Origin: Fragilaria crotonensis
Lineage: Eukaryota > Bacillariophyta > Fragilariophyceae > Fragilariales > Fragilariaceae
NCBI GenBank assembly: GCA_022925895.1
Contig: JAKSYS010000601.1
Span: forward strand, 1-39,213
Length of the DNA: 39,213 nt
Direction of reading: 5' to 3'
The notes beneath the pieces were generated by a model. It was not told where the DNA came from. It did not search any database and saw only the letters and a program-made list of their open reading frames with translations. This document shows positions 7,599-17,252 of this stretch, piece by piece. The position numbers were made by a program, and so were the translations under genes. Positions within the stretch are counted from its first letter, which is position 1. Each line of letters begins with the position of its first letter.

Positions 7599-9755
7599 AT
7601 GCAAATACAATGGAATTCAACTTTGGCTACAGTACCCTCTGGTACCAAAAAGGTATTATCATGGAGAGTGTCACAAATCACGACACAAAGTGACAGAATG
7701 GTTGATACGAAAACACTCAACAAGTACAAATGCGTGCTTGCATCGTTCATGTCCTTTATTCATGGTCGTTCTGTTGACAATAAATATGATCGTGATTATG
7801 TTCATTCTGTGGAAGCGTTAGCTGCAGTAACTCCACAAGATGTGGTAAGGTATATGAATGTGAAAACATTTGGTACGTTGTTCCCTTCTCCAGATTCAAA
7901 TCCATTATCGCGTCGCGGAGCAACATTGGGATTTGACAAGAAGGCAATTTCTTTTTTCATGCCGAATCGAGAGAAATGGAGCGTGACAAGATCCGAAGGT
8001 AACCCAACTCAGAGCCAAGACGTGAATGCTCTCATTAAGCGTGTGAAGAAGAAGGAGGCCCGAAAGCAAGGTGCAGAATCCAAGACGAAACGTCCTATGG
8101 TTGGTGCCGAATTTGTTGCTATGCATGACATTTTGAAGAAGGGAGCTGCTTCTGGGCGAACGACAACGCATGCAACTTATTGGCAAAGGTATGGTATAGG
8201 TGCTATGGTAAATTTTCAATTTCATTTGATCGCTCGCGTCGATGATTCCACACAGGTAGTGCTTGAGCACATTCGGGTCCATGACAGCTTCCCTCACGCT
8301 CTCAAGACGCGGCTGAATTGGTCGAAGAATGTTCAAGACGAACGAGATGCACCGTGGCAGATTGTGCTGGGAGCACTCAATCCTGTATATTGTGTCCTTT
8401 GCTCACTCGGATTGTGGTTGGAGTTGAATATTAAAATGCACCCGCCAGCTTTAGATTCTCCATATGTTTTTTGCTTCACTGATGACAATCGGATTCCAGA
8501 AGGGGGACAGAAGGCGAAGGCAAAGATTCAAAAGATACTAGCAAAGATGTTCAAGCTGGAGGAATTCCAAACGGACAATGGCGAGGCGAAGTCTTTGTTA
8601 TTGGGCAGTCACAGTATTCGAAAGTATGCGGCTACATTTGCGCGGAGATGTGGAGTGACGAAGGATGAAAAAGACATTCGAGGGCGATGGAAAGGCACAG
8701 GTAGAGTCTCTGATGTGTATGATGATGTCGAGTTACCTTACCCTGATGCGAAGGTCGCAGAGAAATTGTGTGGTGGTGGTGCTTGCTTCTATTTGCCTAA
8801 CCCCAGGTACGACACGGTTATGATGAATTCGTTCATCCTCAACCATGTCGTTCCGAATGTGAAGAAGAGGCTTCCTGAATCTGCTTGCCTTGTTCTTGGA
8901 AGAGCATTGATGTGGCTTATTTGTTCGCCCATGGCAGATGAGTTTGTTCCAGCCGACATGAAGGAAACGGTGCTGGCAGATTGGGCTCATGTTCGTGGTA
9001 CTAATCAGCATGCTGATGCTGATACGCCAGCAAACAACGGCCGCGATAATGATGAAGACGAAATCAATCCGATACAACAGGTGGCGGTGACTGTGTCTGG
9101 CGACCATGGAGCTGTTTTTATTGATACCATTGGCGATTTAGAGGGTGAAGGTGCTAGGGGAGTTGGACATCAACAGGGGACAAATGCGACGGTACGAAAT
9201 CAGTTGATTGGCGTGCAATCGTGCTTGCTTTCTATGCGACAAGAGAATCTGGAATTAAAGAATGCTATGAACTCAATGAAGGTAAATATGGAGCGAAGCT
9301 TTCAGATGGTGAATGGAAATATCCGACGACTTGCAATGCGACCAGTGAGAAATTTGGCGGCGGCGACAGCAACAATGGGACAGCAAGAACCAGTGCCACC
9401 CCAGCAGCAGCAAGATACTGCTGCAGGGGGCGACCATGCAATGATGCTTGCAACCCTGATGCCGACCCCCAGAAGTCTCCATGACCTCTGGCAGGAGTAT
9501 CAGCACGGGGTAGGTGGGAGAAAAGCCGCGAGGCTATTTTCCCACTCTGAGCGTGGTCGTTCCAAGCATCGGTATCACAGGCGAAAGATTGTGTGGGATT
9601 TAATTGCTGGCCTTGTCATGCAAGGCCATACGGCGGACGCAGGCATAGATAGAATCTATGCAGTGTATGGTGGGCAGACGTCTGTTACAAACATCATCAA
9701 TGGATTGAAGAGGGACAGAAAAAGTGGGACTCTGAGTCCCAACCTTAGAATATAA
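7599..9755 (+). CDS. Crypton-like tyrosine recombinase with C-terminal DNA-binding domain
   Basis: Intact frame; the first ATG is at 7599, and an ATG at 7698 (MVDTKTLNKYKC) is a strong alternative. In numbering from the TTG at 7590 (721 residues): an N-terminal SAM-like core-binding region at about 40-130 including the block SRRGATLGFDKKAISFFMPN, then a catalytic domain with the tyrosine recombinase tetrad. Box I Arg216 is in FHLIARVDDS, box II H341-x-x-R344 is in GSHSIRKYAATFARR, Trp/His position 367 is in RGRW, and nucleophile Tyr377 is in SDVYDDV. After a variable part come a probable coiled coil (about 540-580), a Gln/Pro linker, and a basic C-terminal domain (about 627-721, LHDLWQEYQHGVGGRKAARLF onward) resembling the GCR1_C-type DNA-binding domain carried by Cryptons. 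It should cut and join DNA through a 3'-phosphotyrosine and lacks any transposase or reverse transcriptase. Element ends were not found, so domestication is possible. Confidence 0.75.
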   Translation: MQIQWNSTLATVPSGTKKVLSWRVSQITTQSDRMVDTKTLNKYKCVLASFMSFIHGRSVDNKYDRDYVHSVEALAAVTPQDVVRYMNVKTFGTLFPSPDSNPLSRRGATLGFDKKAISFFMPNREKWSVTRSEGNPTQSQDVNALIKRVKKKEARKQGAESKTKRPMVGAEFVAMHDILKKGAASGRTTTHATYWQRYGIGAMVNFQFHLIARVDDSTQVVLEHIRVHDSFPHALKTRLNWSKNVQDERDAPWQIVLGALNPVYCVLCSLGLWLELNIKMHPPALDSPYVFCFTDDNRIPEGGQKAKAKIQKILAKMFKLEEFQTDNGEAKSLLLGSHSIRKYAATFARRCGVTKDEKDIRGRWKGTGRVSDVYDDVELPYPDAKVAEKLCGGGACFYLPNPRYDTVMMNSFILNHVVPNVKKRLPESACLVLGRALMWLICSPMADEFVPADMKETVLADWAHVRGTNQHADADTPANNGRDNDEDEINPIQQVAVTVSGDHGAVFIDTIGDLEGEGARGVGHQQGTNATVRNQLIGVQSCLLSMRQENLELKNAMNSMKVNMERSFQMVNGNIRRLAMRPVRNLAAATATMGQQEPVPPQQQQDTAAGGDHAMMLATLMPTPRSLHDLWQEYQHGVGGRKAARLFSHSERGRSKHRYHRRKIVWDLIAGLVMQGHTADAGIDRIYAVYGGQTSVTNIINGLKRDRKSGTLSPNLRI

Positions 9756-10040
9756 TACGGATCGTACGGAATGGTGTGGCAGTATCGTACTAGTACATTT
9801 TTTTATGGTCTCTCCTCTCCTTGAAACGTAAGTAATCCAAGCACGGTGATAGCACGGAGTTCGTTTCTACTGTAAACTTCGTATTCTCCTACAGCGTTGT
9901 AGTGAAAGTTTTACCAAAATTGGACACTTCCGTAGTGTTGAGTGTTTGTGATGTTCGTTGCCTGCAGGATGCCGTGATGTGTGACGTCTGTGTCCAGTTT
10001 TTATAATAAAACAGAAAGGATCCGATCAAACGATCTGTTC

Positions 10041-10959
10041 ATGTGGAACAAGATGCAAGCCTTTGGTTTGCTAACAGCTCTGCTTGCTGGCGTGCATTCG
10101 TTCCAGATTGTCCCTTCGTCACGCCTATGCAACCAACATACACGGCAACAGGCGCTGATGCCTTCACGAGACATCCGCACAGCCATGGCTGCCAAGCCTT
10201 GAACGCAAGCCCGCCCTGATGGATGAAGCCATCTACGACTTCAACAAGATTGTTATTGACACCGTCTACGATCTCATCTGTCTCCTTTACCCCGTTACCG
10301 GTGGACCGCGGGATTTTGCCCGCTTTTACGTCCTTGAGACTGTCGCCAGAGTGCCCTATTTCGCTTATCTGTCCGTCATGCACCTCCGCGAAACCTTTGG
10401 TGAGCGTTCACCAACGTTGAGTGAGCGAATGCGAACCCACTACGCCGAGGCCGACAACGAGCTGCATCATCTCCTCATCATGGAATCGCTTGGGGGAAAC
10501 TCAAGTGCGGTGGATCGTACCATCGCGCAAACAATGGCCTTCGGTTACTATTGGTACGTTGTGGGAGTCTACAGCCTCTCTGAACAAGCCGCCTATCACC
10601 TTTCGGAACTCATTGAGGATCATGCCTACGAAACATATGACAAATACCTTAATGACCACGCAGACATGCTCAAATCCTTGCCAGTACCACCCATCGCCAG
10701 GAAGTATTACCAAGAGGATAATCCCTTTCTCGACCTCTTCTGCACCGTCAAGGATGTGGACGAGACGGGCAAATTCTCCGCTCGGCGACCCAAGCTCGAG
10801 TCACTGTATGACGTCTTTGTTAACGTTCGCGACGATGAGAAAGAGCATTGGAAGACTCTCTGCAACCTAGTTCAATACAACGACATGCAGGGCATAGAGA
10901 ACACGAAGGTCAGTGGAACAACCAAGCTCACAAAGCAGGTAATAGAGGCATCTCCGTAG
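10041..10959 (+). CDS. PTOX: Plastid terminal oxidase (plastoquinol:O2 oxidase), one frame break
   Basis: The ATG at 10041 (or 10053) opens a bipartite plastid leader: a hydrophobic signal segment (FGLLTALLAGVHS) followed by F in HSFQIVPSS, like the ASAFAP cleavage motif of diatom plastid proteins, then a Ser/Arg-rich transit stretch. The mature enzyme is open from about 10195 to 10959. It has the di-iron ligands of the alternative oxidase family: Glu in FYVLETVARVPY, E..H in DNELHHLLIMESLG, the Glu of LSELIEDHAYETYDKYL, and E..H in VRDDEKEHW. The DNELHHLLIMESLGG and YETYDKYL forms separate PTOX from mitochondrial AOX. It oxidises plastoquinol and reduces O2 to water at the thylakoid, relieving over-reduction and serving carotenoid synthesis. 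The leader and mature parts differ by one base in frame near 10195-10205 and no GT-AG intron fits. It is convergent with the exchanger gene, with a 120-bp gap. Confidence 0.88.
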
Positions 10960-11080
10960 AGACAAAGCATCGACAGAAATCGATCGTTAAAATGTGCAGG
11001 ATACTAGTATACTTCATTTGAACAAGCGAACGTATCGCCGGAAATAAGTAAGAACCAACGGAGAATCAGACACTCGAGAT

Positions 11081-14000
11081 TCAACCGTTTACATACGTCC
11101 TTTGACGGACCTTAGACCGTTCGTTCGTCTCTTCGTAGGGTATGTCGTTTGCGACAAGAGCATTCGAGCTTTTATGGCTTCGTTTTACCAAGGCAGCTGT
11201 CTCTGCTGATGGCAAGGATTTGCTTGACGGTCCCAAACCAAGATGTTCCATGAGATAGAAGGTATACCCCCCAAGCACAAAGACAGTAAAGACGATGGTT
11301 GCTGACGTCATCGCCTTCAATTCAGGTTTGAGGCGTGACCCTTGCTGCGTCACTGTGTCGTAAAGCGGGATATTTTCAACCAGTGCAAAGGACATGGCAC
11401 CTCTCAATCCTGCGACCCACAACACGAGCTGCATTTTCTTGTCAATGATCACCCCAGGTGACGGATGAGACGCGAATGTGGACGTCACGCTCCATCGACC
11501 TTTCTTTTTTTGGCAAACAGCTCGAGCTTGTTGTACTCTGGCAACCGAATTGGCAGCAAGCGACAAAAGAGGAATCATCACAGCTCTGCTGATGCAGCAA
11601 GCAAAGATAGCCAGGAAAGTGTGGAGAAAGTTCCAATGATAACGGTAACTGAAGAGAAACACACCTAGATAGGCGAAAATGGCGGTCTCCATCATGGTGG
11701 ATAAGAGCTCTGCCACAAAGCCAACATGAGTCCTTGCGAGAAGTGAGAGGTGTCCATGGACGTTAAAAGCTCCGACGAAGGGAGGCTTTGCCCCATGCGA
11801 GCGGCTCGTCTGCATAGAACCGTCTGTGGAGTCAACCTCGCCAACAACGAAGAGGTCCATGACAAAGCCAGTTGAAACAATCGCAACAATTCCCGACCAC
11901 CCAATTCCGTCACATATATAGTACGGAATAAACGCCCAGCAAAAGAAAAGGAGCACCTCCACCAGTGGTGTCTGGCAACCTTTCATCATCCAGTAGTAGA
12001 ATGAGCAAGCGAATCCAGATACTACTCCAACGCATAGTGAACCGAATGCAACCACACAGCAGTGAATGGCAGCAGCAATCACAGCCTCTTCGTCAATAAC
12101 AAGTGACTCATCCAGAAAGTGAACTAGCGTTTCACTGCGTCGTTGAGAGAAAACGGTGAGAATAAGGTAGGTATTCAAAACAGGACGTGCACGAGGAACT
12201 CACAACAAGACTAGTGCGACACCATCGTTCAGAAGGGATTCACCGAATATAACAACATAGATTGAGTCCGAGTCCGTCATACCCATGTTATTCAAGACAC
12301 TAAGGACTGCAATAGGGTCGATCGAAGAAATCAAGGCACCAAATGTGAGGGACTCAACGTATGGAATCGTTTCGCATCCTGAGAGCATCGAGGTCCCCTG
12401 GTGCAAAACGAATGCCGTCATACAAGTAGCGAGAAGTGTTCCAGCCACTGCGTATATCATGATGGGCCAAATGTGTCTATTAAAAGACCTCTTGTTTATA
12501 CTGAGAGCGGCCTCAAAGACTATAGGCGGTACCATAATCCGAAGAAACCAGTCCCCATCAAAGCTGATGTCGTAATGAGGGACAAATGACAAGATGGCAC
12601 CACATAGAACTTCGTACGTGTAAGCAATTGATCACCTTCATTCACAATGATAACGCATCTTGCACAACTTACCTCCAACAAGGATGCATCCAGCGGCTTC
12701 TGGCAACCATCGAATTTGAAAGTGTCGAATCAGACTTTTCACCATTCCGCAGAAAGCCAGAACAAATACGATCAGGAACAGCTTCTTGTCCGACACGACC
12801 TCCTCATCAGGAGTATCGCAATTCTCATGGAAGACGTTAAGGATGGACGCACAGCAAGTGCGTGCTTCAACGGATGTGGGATCGTTCAGGACAGCTGACA
12901 CGGCGGCAGTCACCTCTTGAACGGCTTTGGACGACGCTGCGGCGTCAACAGCAGCATTATTAAGCGTAACATTGGTCTGATTCACAATAGAATCAAAAAC
13001 TTTCTGTATTGTATCTTCCTTTTGCAGCAAGAGAGTCTCGCCGAGCATAGTGTCCGACACATGCTGGTTTGCTGTAGGCAGCGTCAAGGACTGCTTGGGC
13101 TTAGGCTTTTTCGTGGCTGTTACATCAGGCACGATTAGCTCAGTTTCAACTTCATCTATAGCCTTGTCCTCTTCCTCGTCATTGATTTGTTCAAACTCCT
13201 CTTTTTCCATTTGTGCCGAAGACATGTCGGACGATATGCTGGCGTTCTTACCTTCTTCGCTGGTGACTTCGACTTCGACTTTGACATCTGCCTCCGTTGT
13301 CAATCTCCGTGACAAATCCATGTGCACCATCGTATCTAGGTCGTGATCAACCAGGTATCGAGCGTTGCTCCATGCGTGTCCTGCAACCTCGTCTTCGGCA
13401 AAGAACGCGACAGACGGATGGTGCAGCAGCGGTCGCACCAACCTCGCTTGAAACCACCAGCATGTCTGGAAAACAAGTGCCTTAAATTTTCGATGTAGCA
13501 CATCTGGTTGACTTGATTCACAACAATCGACGCTGCCGCTCTGGTTCTGACTGTTTTTGGCTGGTTGTCCTGTTCTCTGTTTGCGTCAACCTCTGGAGCG
13601 TCGCTATTGCAGGTTTTATCGAATGCACGCTTCAGACCATCGCATTCATCTTTGCCATCGGTCGCATTGATAAAACTTATGACAGACTCGACATTCAAGA
13701 GCGTCTGAGGCATGTAATACTGTGTTGATGCTGCCAAAGATGGAATCTTGAGAGACTCCATTCGGTATTTGATCATCATTCGCATCGACAACAACCAACG
13801 GCTTTGCTTCGTCATCATCGTTGTTGTCGGTCGACTTTTGGCTCTTGAACATGCGCCGTCTTTTCTTCATCGATTTGGTGGGTTTTGATGCTTTCCGAGG
13901 TACGGCATCGGCTCCGCCCAGCGGTATAGGCGGTCCGTCTACATCAACGAGTTTGAGTTTCGTCTGCCTTCTAGGATCGAGAACACCATGAACGCCCGTG

Positions 14001-14218
14001 TAGCCAATGAGTGATGATCCAACGATTGTCATGGTGAAGAACATAGTCCCCAAAAATAGACGTCGGATATTCAACAAGGACGACCAGGAACCTGCATTCT
14101 CATCAATGTCAGCAGCGTCATCGCTACATGAATCCAACTCACTCACTTCATTCAGGTCATCTCCTTGAAGCAAAGGTTGATCATTGTCGCTATCGTGTTG
14201 CCCTTGTTGATTGTCCAT
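11081..14218 (-). CDS. Na+/H+ exchanger (CPA1/NHE family), three introns, one frame break
   Basis: ATG at 14218. The N-terminal cytosolic part is acidic with a dileucine (QPLL), then comes one membrane span (LGTMFFTMTIVGSSLIGY). A long hydrophilic loop of about 300 residues, rich in Asp/Glu/Lys, follows. The exchanger domain then starts at KLFLIVFVLAFCGMVKSLI. Family marks: RIMVPPIVFEAALS (inhibitor/drug-binding helix), SSIDPIAVLSV, GESLLNDGVALVLFETL (with the transport Asp), and GLRGAMSFALVEN. About ten or more membrane spans follow in all. Splicing at 13521/13466, 12672/12610 and 12203/12135 restores the frame in every case and gives natural family sequence at each junction. Near 13760 the frame changes by one base without a good donor, so an indel or an unusual small intron is possible. 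It exchanges Na+ or K+ for H+ at a plasma or endomembrane; the N-terminal dileucine hints at endosomal or Golgi sorting. No plastid leader. Confidence 0.85.
12135..12203 (-). other. Intron in the Na+/H+ exchanger gene (69 nt)
   Basis: Donor GTGAGTTCC and acceptor ACGACGCAG on the minus strand. Splicing joins VALVL to FETLVHFLD in frame, the expected CPA1 sequence. Confidence 0.9.
12610..12672 (-). other. Intron in the Na+/H+ exchanger gene (63 nt)
   Basis: Donor GTAAGTTG and acceptor TACGAAG on the minus strand. Splicing joins GCILVG to VLCGAILSFVP in frame, giving the expected second membrane helix. Confidence 0.9.
13466..13521 (-). other. Probable intron in the Na+/H+ exchanger gene (56 nt)
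   Basis: Donor GTGAATCAAG and a pyrimidine-rich acceptor TTGTTTTCCAG. Removing it is phase 0 and shifts the reading into the frame that continues for 264 codons, replacing what would otherwise be a frame break. It lies in the poorly conserved loop, so there is no homology support. Confidence 0.6.
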
Positions 14219-14772
14219 CGGTGTCTCCGGCAGGGTGAGAAGAGCGTTCAGCCTTCGAACAATTGCTTCGTTGGAAATATATGTTCTTTTTTTTATGTAT
14301 TTCGGGTTTCGGGCATATATCGGTCATCGCCTCTTCATCGTTCCTGGTACAGTATGTACCCGTATGTGCCCAATGCCTATGCGCCTGTATGTGCGTATTC
14401 AGGATTCGCACGTTCTGCAGTACGGTAACACGTAATACCAGTACCTTGTTACTGTCAGTAGCGTAGTAGCGTTATCATATTCGAGGTACTTTTGTCTTTT
14501 GTATGGTAGAGGAGAAATATTGGGAGGGCGAGTGCTCGGAGTGGGACGATACCAGGTACCGCGATAGCACTGTACTTTTGACCTTCATGACTTAATTAAA
14601 TCATGCATGAGCAAGTTTGAAGACATCACCTCTTTAAGATGCATGACACTGCATTGCTGATTCCTATGCAAACAAGGAAACATGGACCTATAGTGATATG
14701 TTCTTTATTCTAATAACTTCCAGCAGTTGAACAAGGCTAACAGAATTCGATCCTAGATACAGTACCTTGAAC
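14219..14772. other. Intergenic DNA, no supported gene
   Basis: No gene recognised. It holds the presumed promoter of the exchanger and the 3' side of the peroxiredoxin gene, plus an ACCAGGTACC palindrome-like word at 14551-14560. Confidence 0.5.
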
Positions 14773-15748
14773 CTAGACTTCGTCTTTCTTCACAAGGCGA
14801 AGGTAGTTGATTCCAGATGGAACATCGCATGTGTGGAAGTTCGGGTAAAACTCTTTGGCTTCTTCCTCGCTAACGGTAGGAAGCAAAAAGACAGAACCCT
14901 TGAATTCATCCGTGTGAGTGCCATCCGCCAACAAGACAGACTCGTGATTGTTGGGCCAGTTGGCAGGAGTGGCGATGGACTTTTCGTACGAAAGCTGCAA
15001 CGCCTTCACGCAACGTGCAATCTCGTCCATGTTGCGACCAACACAAGCAGGGTAGTTGAGATTCAACATGAGCTTGTTCTCGGGGTTGATGATGAAGACA
15101 GCACGGATGGTGAGGGGGAGCGACTGCTCGTCAGAAGTGCCAGGATCGATCATGCCGTAGGCCATGGAAATCTTGCGATCAGGATCACTAGAACGATAAG
15201 GGTACGGCAAAGTTGAGAATGTCGGATTTGAGATTGAAAACAAATGAACTGCCGACACCAAATCTTGCTACGTACCCAATAATTGGAAACTTGATCTCGA
15301 TCTTGTTCTCACAATGGGCAACCACGTCCTCGAGCCATTCATTGTGCGACTTGACTGGATCGACCGACAGAGTGGCGACTAAACAGTCCAGCGCAGCCAG
15401 TTCATCGTACTTGAGTGCAAGTCGTCCAATCTCAGTGGTGCAAACAGGAGTGAAGTCGGCAGGGTGAGAAAAGAGGATAGCCCACTTTCCCTTTTTCCAT
15501 TCATGAAAGGAATCAAATGGACCTTGGGTTGTATCTGCGCCAAAGTCTGGGACAATGTTTCCAAGGCGAATGGCTGGCGAAGAAAGGAACGGCGTGAGCA
15601 AACTGGTTGGACAGGACACCAAAGGATCATCCGATTGACACAATCTTTCTACAAATGCTGATTAAGACTCACACCCATCTGTGGATCCTTCAGGATACAA
15701 GGACATGTACTTCTTGGTACCGCTCTCCATGGCGCTGACGGAACACAT
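14773..15748 (-). CDS. 1-Cys peroxiredoxin (Prx6 type), three exons, intact
   Basis: Exons 15748-15673, 15573-15276 and 15187-14773 splice to 263 codons including the stop (262 residues), a normal Prx6 length. The peroxidatic Cys is residue 70 in DFTPVCTTEIGRL, with Pro and Thr of PxxxTxxC in place. The Arg of the active site is in LPLTIRAVFIINP (about 153). The Prx6 mark DPDRKISMAYGMID follows the second splice junction. The C-terminal dimer domain carries GRNMDEIARCVKALQLS and ends near FYPNFHTCDVPSGINYLRLV. It reduces H2O2 and alkyl or lipid hydroperoxides, with the sulfenic acid recycled by an external thiol because the usual resolving Cys is absent. No leader peptide is visible, so a cytosolic or nuclear location is likely. 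The start at 15748 (MCSVSAMESG) is favoured; an in-frame ATG at 15730 is an alternative. Confidence 0.93.
15188..15275 (-). other. Peroxiredoxin intron 2 (88 nt)
   Basis: Donor GTACGTAG and acceptor TTCTAG on the minus strand. Splicing gives FPIIG followed by DPDRKISMAYG, the conserved Prx6 sequence. Confidence 0.92.
15574..15672 (-). other. Peroxiredoxin intron 1 (99 nt)
   Basis: Donor GTGAGTCTTAATC and acceptor TCTTCGCCAG on the minus strand. It joins the 25-codon first exon to SIRLGNIVPDF in frame; the total coding length then divides by three. Confidence 0.9.
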
Positions 15749-16114
15749 GATGGCGTTGTGGATGTTTATTCAGAAGATTCGATAGTAGTTGCCAAAATGA
15801 TGGACGTGTCCGTTTTGTGTCTTCATCAAAACACGGGAAGCCAGGTCTCGCTCAGGGCGTACCAATATACACATGCCAATACTAAATCCTAGTCGGAATG
15901 ACGAGTCAGCATCAATCGATGGAAGTGGAAAGTATCTTGCCATTCTGCGTGCTGTCCTTCTGCTGGATCTTTGAATCCTGTGAAGCAAGTTTGGACCCCC
16001 CTTCCGAGAATCCGAGCGGAACATTGTCGCTGCCAATGTTCTGATTTCGGATTTCCGACCTCGTACTGGTACTCGGAGTCTCCGAATATCAGATGCGTTA
16101 CGCATGTCATAGAG
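15749..16114. other. Intergenic DNA between peroxiredoxin and copia element 1
   Basis: No gene recognised; it contains the presumed peroxiredoxin promoter. The short open frames are featureless. Confidence 0.5.
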
Positions 16115-16119
16115 GTATG
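16115..16119. repeat. Target-site duplication GTATG, left copy of element 1
   Basis: GTATG abuts the left LTR here and recurs at 22770-22774 just beyond the right LTR. A 5-bp duplication is normal for Ty1/copia integration. The exact LTR edge is ambiguous by one base because the LTR may itself end in G. Confidence 0.75.
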
Positions 16120-16298
16120 CGTTCAAATGTGTACGTAACGGCCGACTCTTACCTTAGAGAGAAGACGAGATAAACGATAAAGTAGTAACACAAGAAGCGT
16201 ACAAAAGTAGTAAACGATAAACTTGTGTCTACGTCTGCTCTTGTCTCTGATTACTACTGTACTAGCGGTTTCCGTACTGTATCGTCCGTATTCAAACG
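16120..16298 (-). repeat. 3' LTR of element 1 (179 bp)
   Basis: Identical to 22594-22770 apart from one extra GA in TTAGAGAGAAGACG. The ends are CGTT and AACG, a 4-bp inverted repeat rather than the usual TG...CA. A short purine-rich ACGGGGAC precedes it on the minus strand and may be the polypurine tract. Confidence 0.92.
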
Positions 16299-16458
16299 GT
16301 CCCCGTAAATCATGAATTCGCCTCGTGACAGAATGATTTATCCCTCATTCCACCTTGTCCGCAAAAACGACCTGGTATTAAAGCCCGCGGACTCCATCCG
16401 CTCCAGGGGGTAAACGACCTCGCCCACGCAACGGTCGATAACCCAGGGCATGCCATTC

Positions 16459-17252
16459 TTAATACATAATGTGGCGACATAGTGCTCGACGACGGTCTGC
16501 AGTGAGTACCTTCGTAAATAGGTCGGCCAAGTTAGTCATGCCGTCCTCTTTTCCCACACGTATGATCTTCGCGGCAACAGCCTCGCGTACTGCATGATAA
16601 TTGATTGCATTGTGCTTCTTTGCAAGCATTGATTCGGGAATAGTTGTGTTTTTCACGACACCGTTATTGTCGCAGAATATATTGGCCGGACCATCAATTG
16701 GCACGCCAAACATTCGGAGCTTATATCGCAACGCGACAAGCATGTCCTTCGCAGCTCGAAGCGCGACAAATTCACTCCCAAAACTGGAGGATTCAACGGT
16801 ATTTTGCCGTTTCGAAAACCAAATGATCGGCGCATTCTGAACGTAAATGATAATCCCAGTATGCGATCTTCGAGTAATAACATTTCCTGCGTGATTCGCA
16901 TCAACAAAACATGATATATTCACACATTTACCTTTTGGTTCTGGCATGTTCGGGGGTAGTTCCTCACATACGTCCCCGTAAAAATCTCGCCAATCGGCAT
17001 CAGAGTTGAACACACGTTCATCGATATCAGGGGTTTTCGGATCGAAAACAATTCGAGCTCCATTCTCATGCTTCTTCAAGTATGCGAAGATGTGGTATAA
17101 TGCCTCAAGGTGACCGCGCCGTGGCAGTGCCTGATGTTGGGACAATTGCGATACTTCGACAAATATGTCGAGGCGTCCGAGTTCAATTGCCCATCGCAGT
17201 ATTCCAATTAATTGAAGGAAACGCGACCCCATTTCGTCACTAAGTTCAGGAG
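16459..17252 (-). pseudogene. Element 1 RNase H domain (C-terminal end of pol)
   Basis: An open frame of about 257 codons ends in a stop at 16459. It contains the end of the RT connection (QLIGILRWAIELGRLDI) and copia RNase H marks: CFVDANHAGN (first catalytic Asp), the RSHTGIIIYVQNAPIIWFSKR block, VESSSFGSEFVAL (Glu) and IFCDNNGV (Asp), then the NLADLFTKVL tail. All catalytic acids are present. It is one base out of frame with the RT part upstream. Confidence 0.85.

Noticed and set aside
10100..10210. An intron joining the PTOX leader to the mature part
   Set aside because: No GT donor of the GTRAGT, GTACGT or GTGAAT kind seen elsewhere in the window occurs here, and the available GT-AG pairs are under 50 nt or give the wrong frame.
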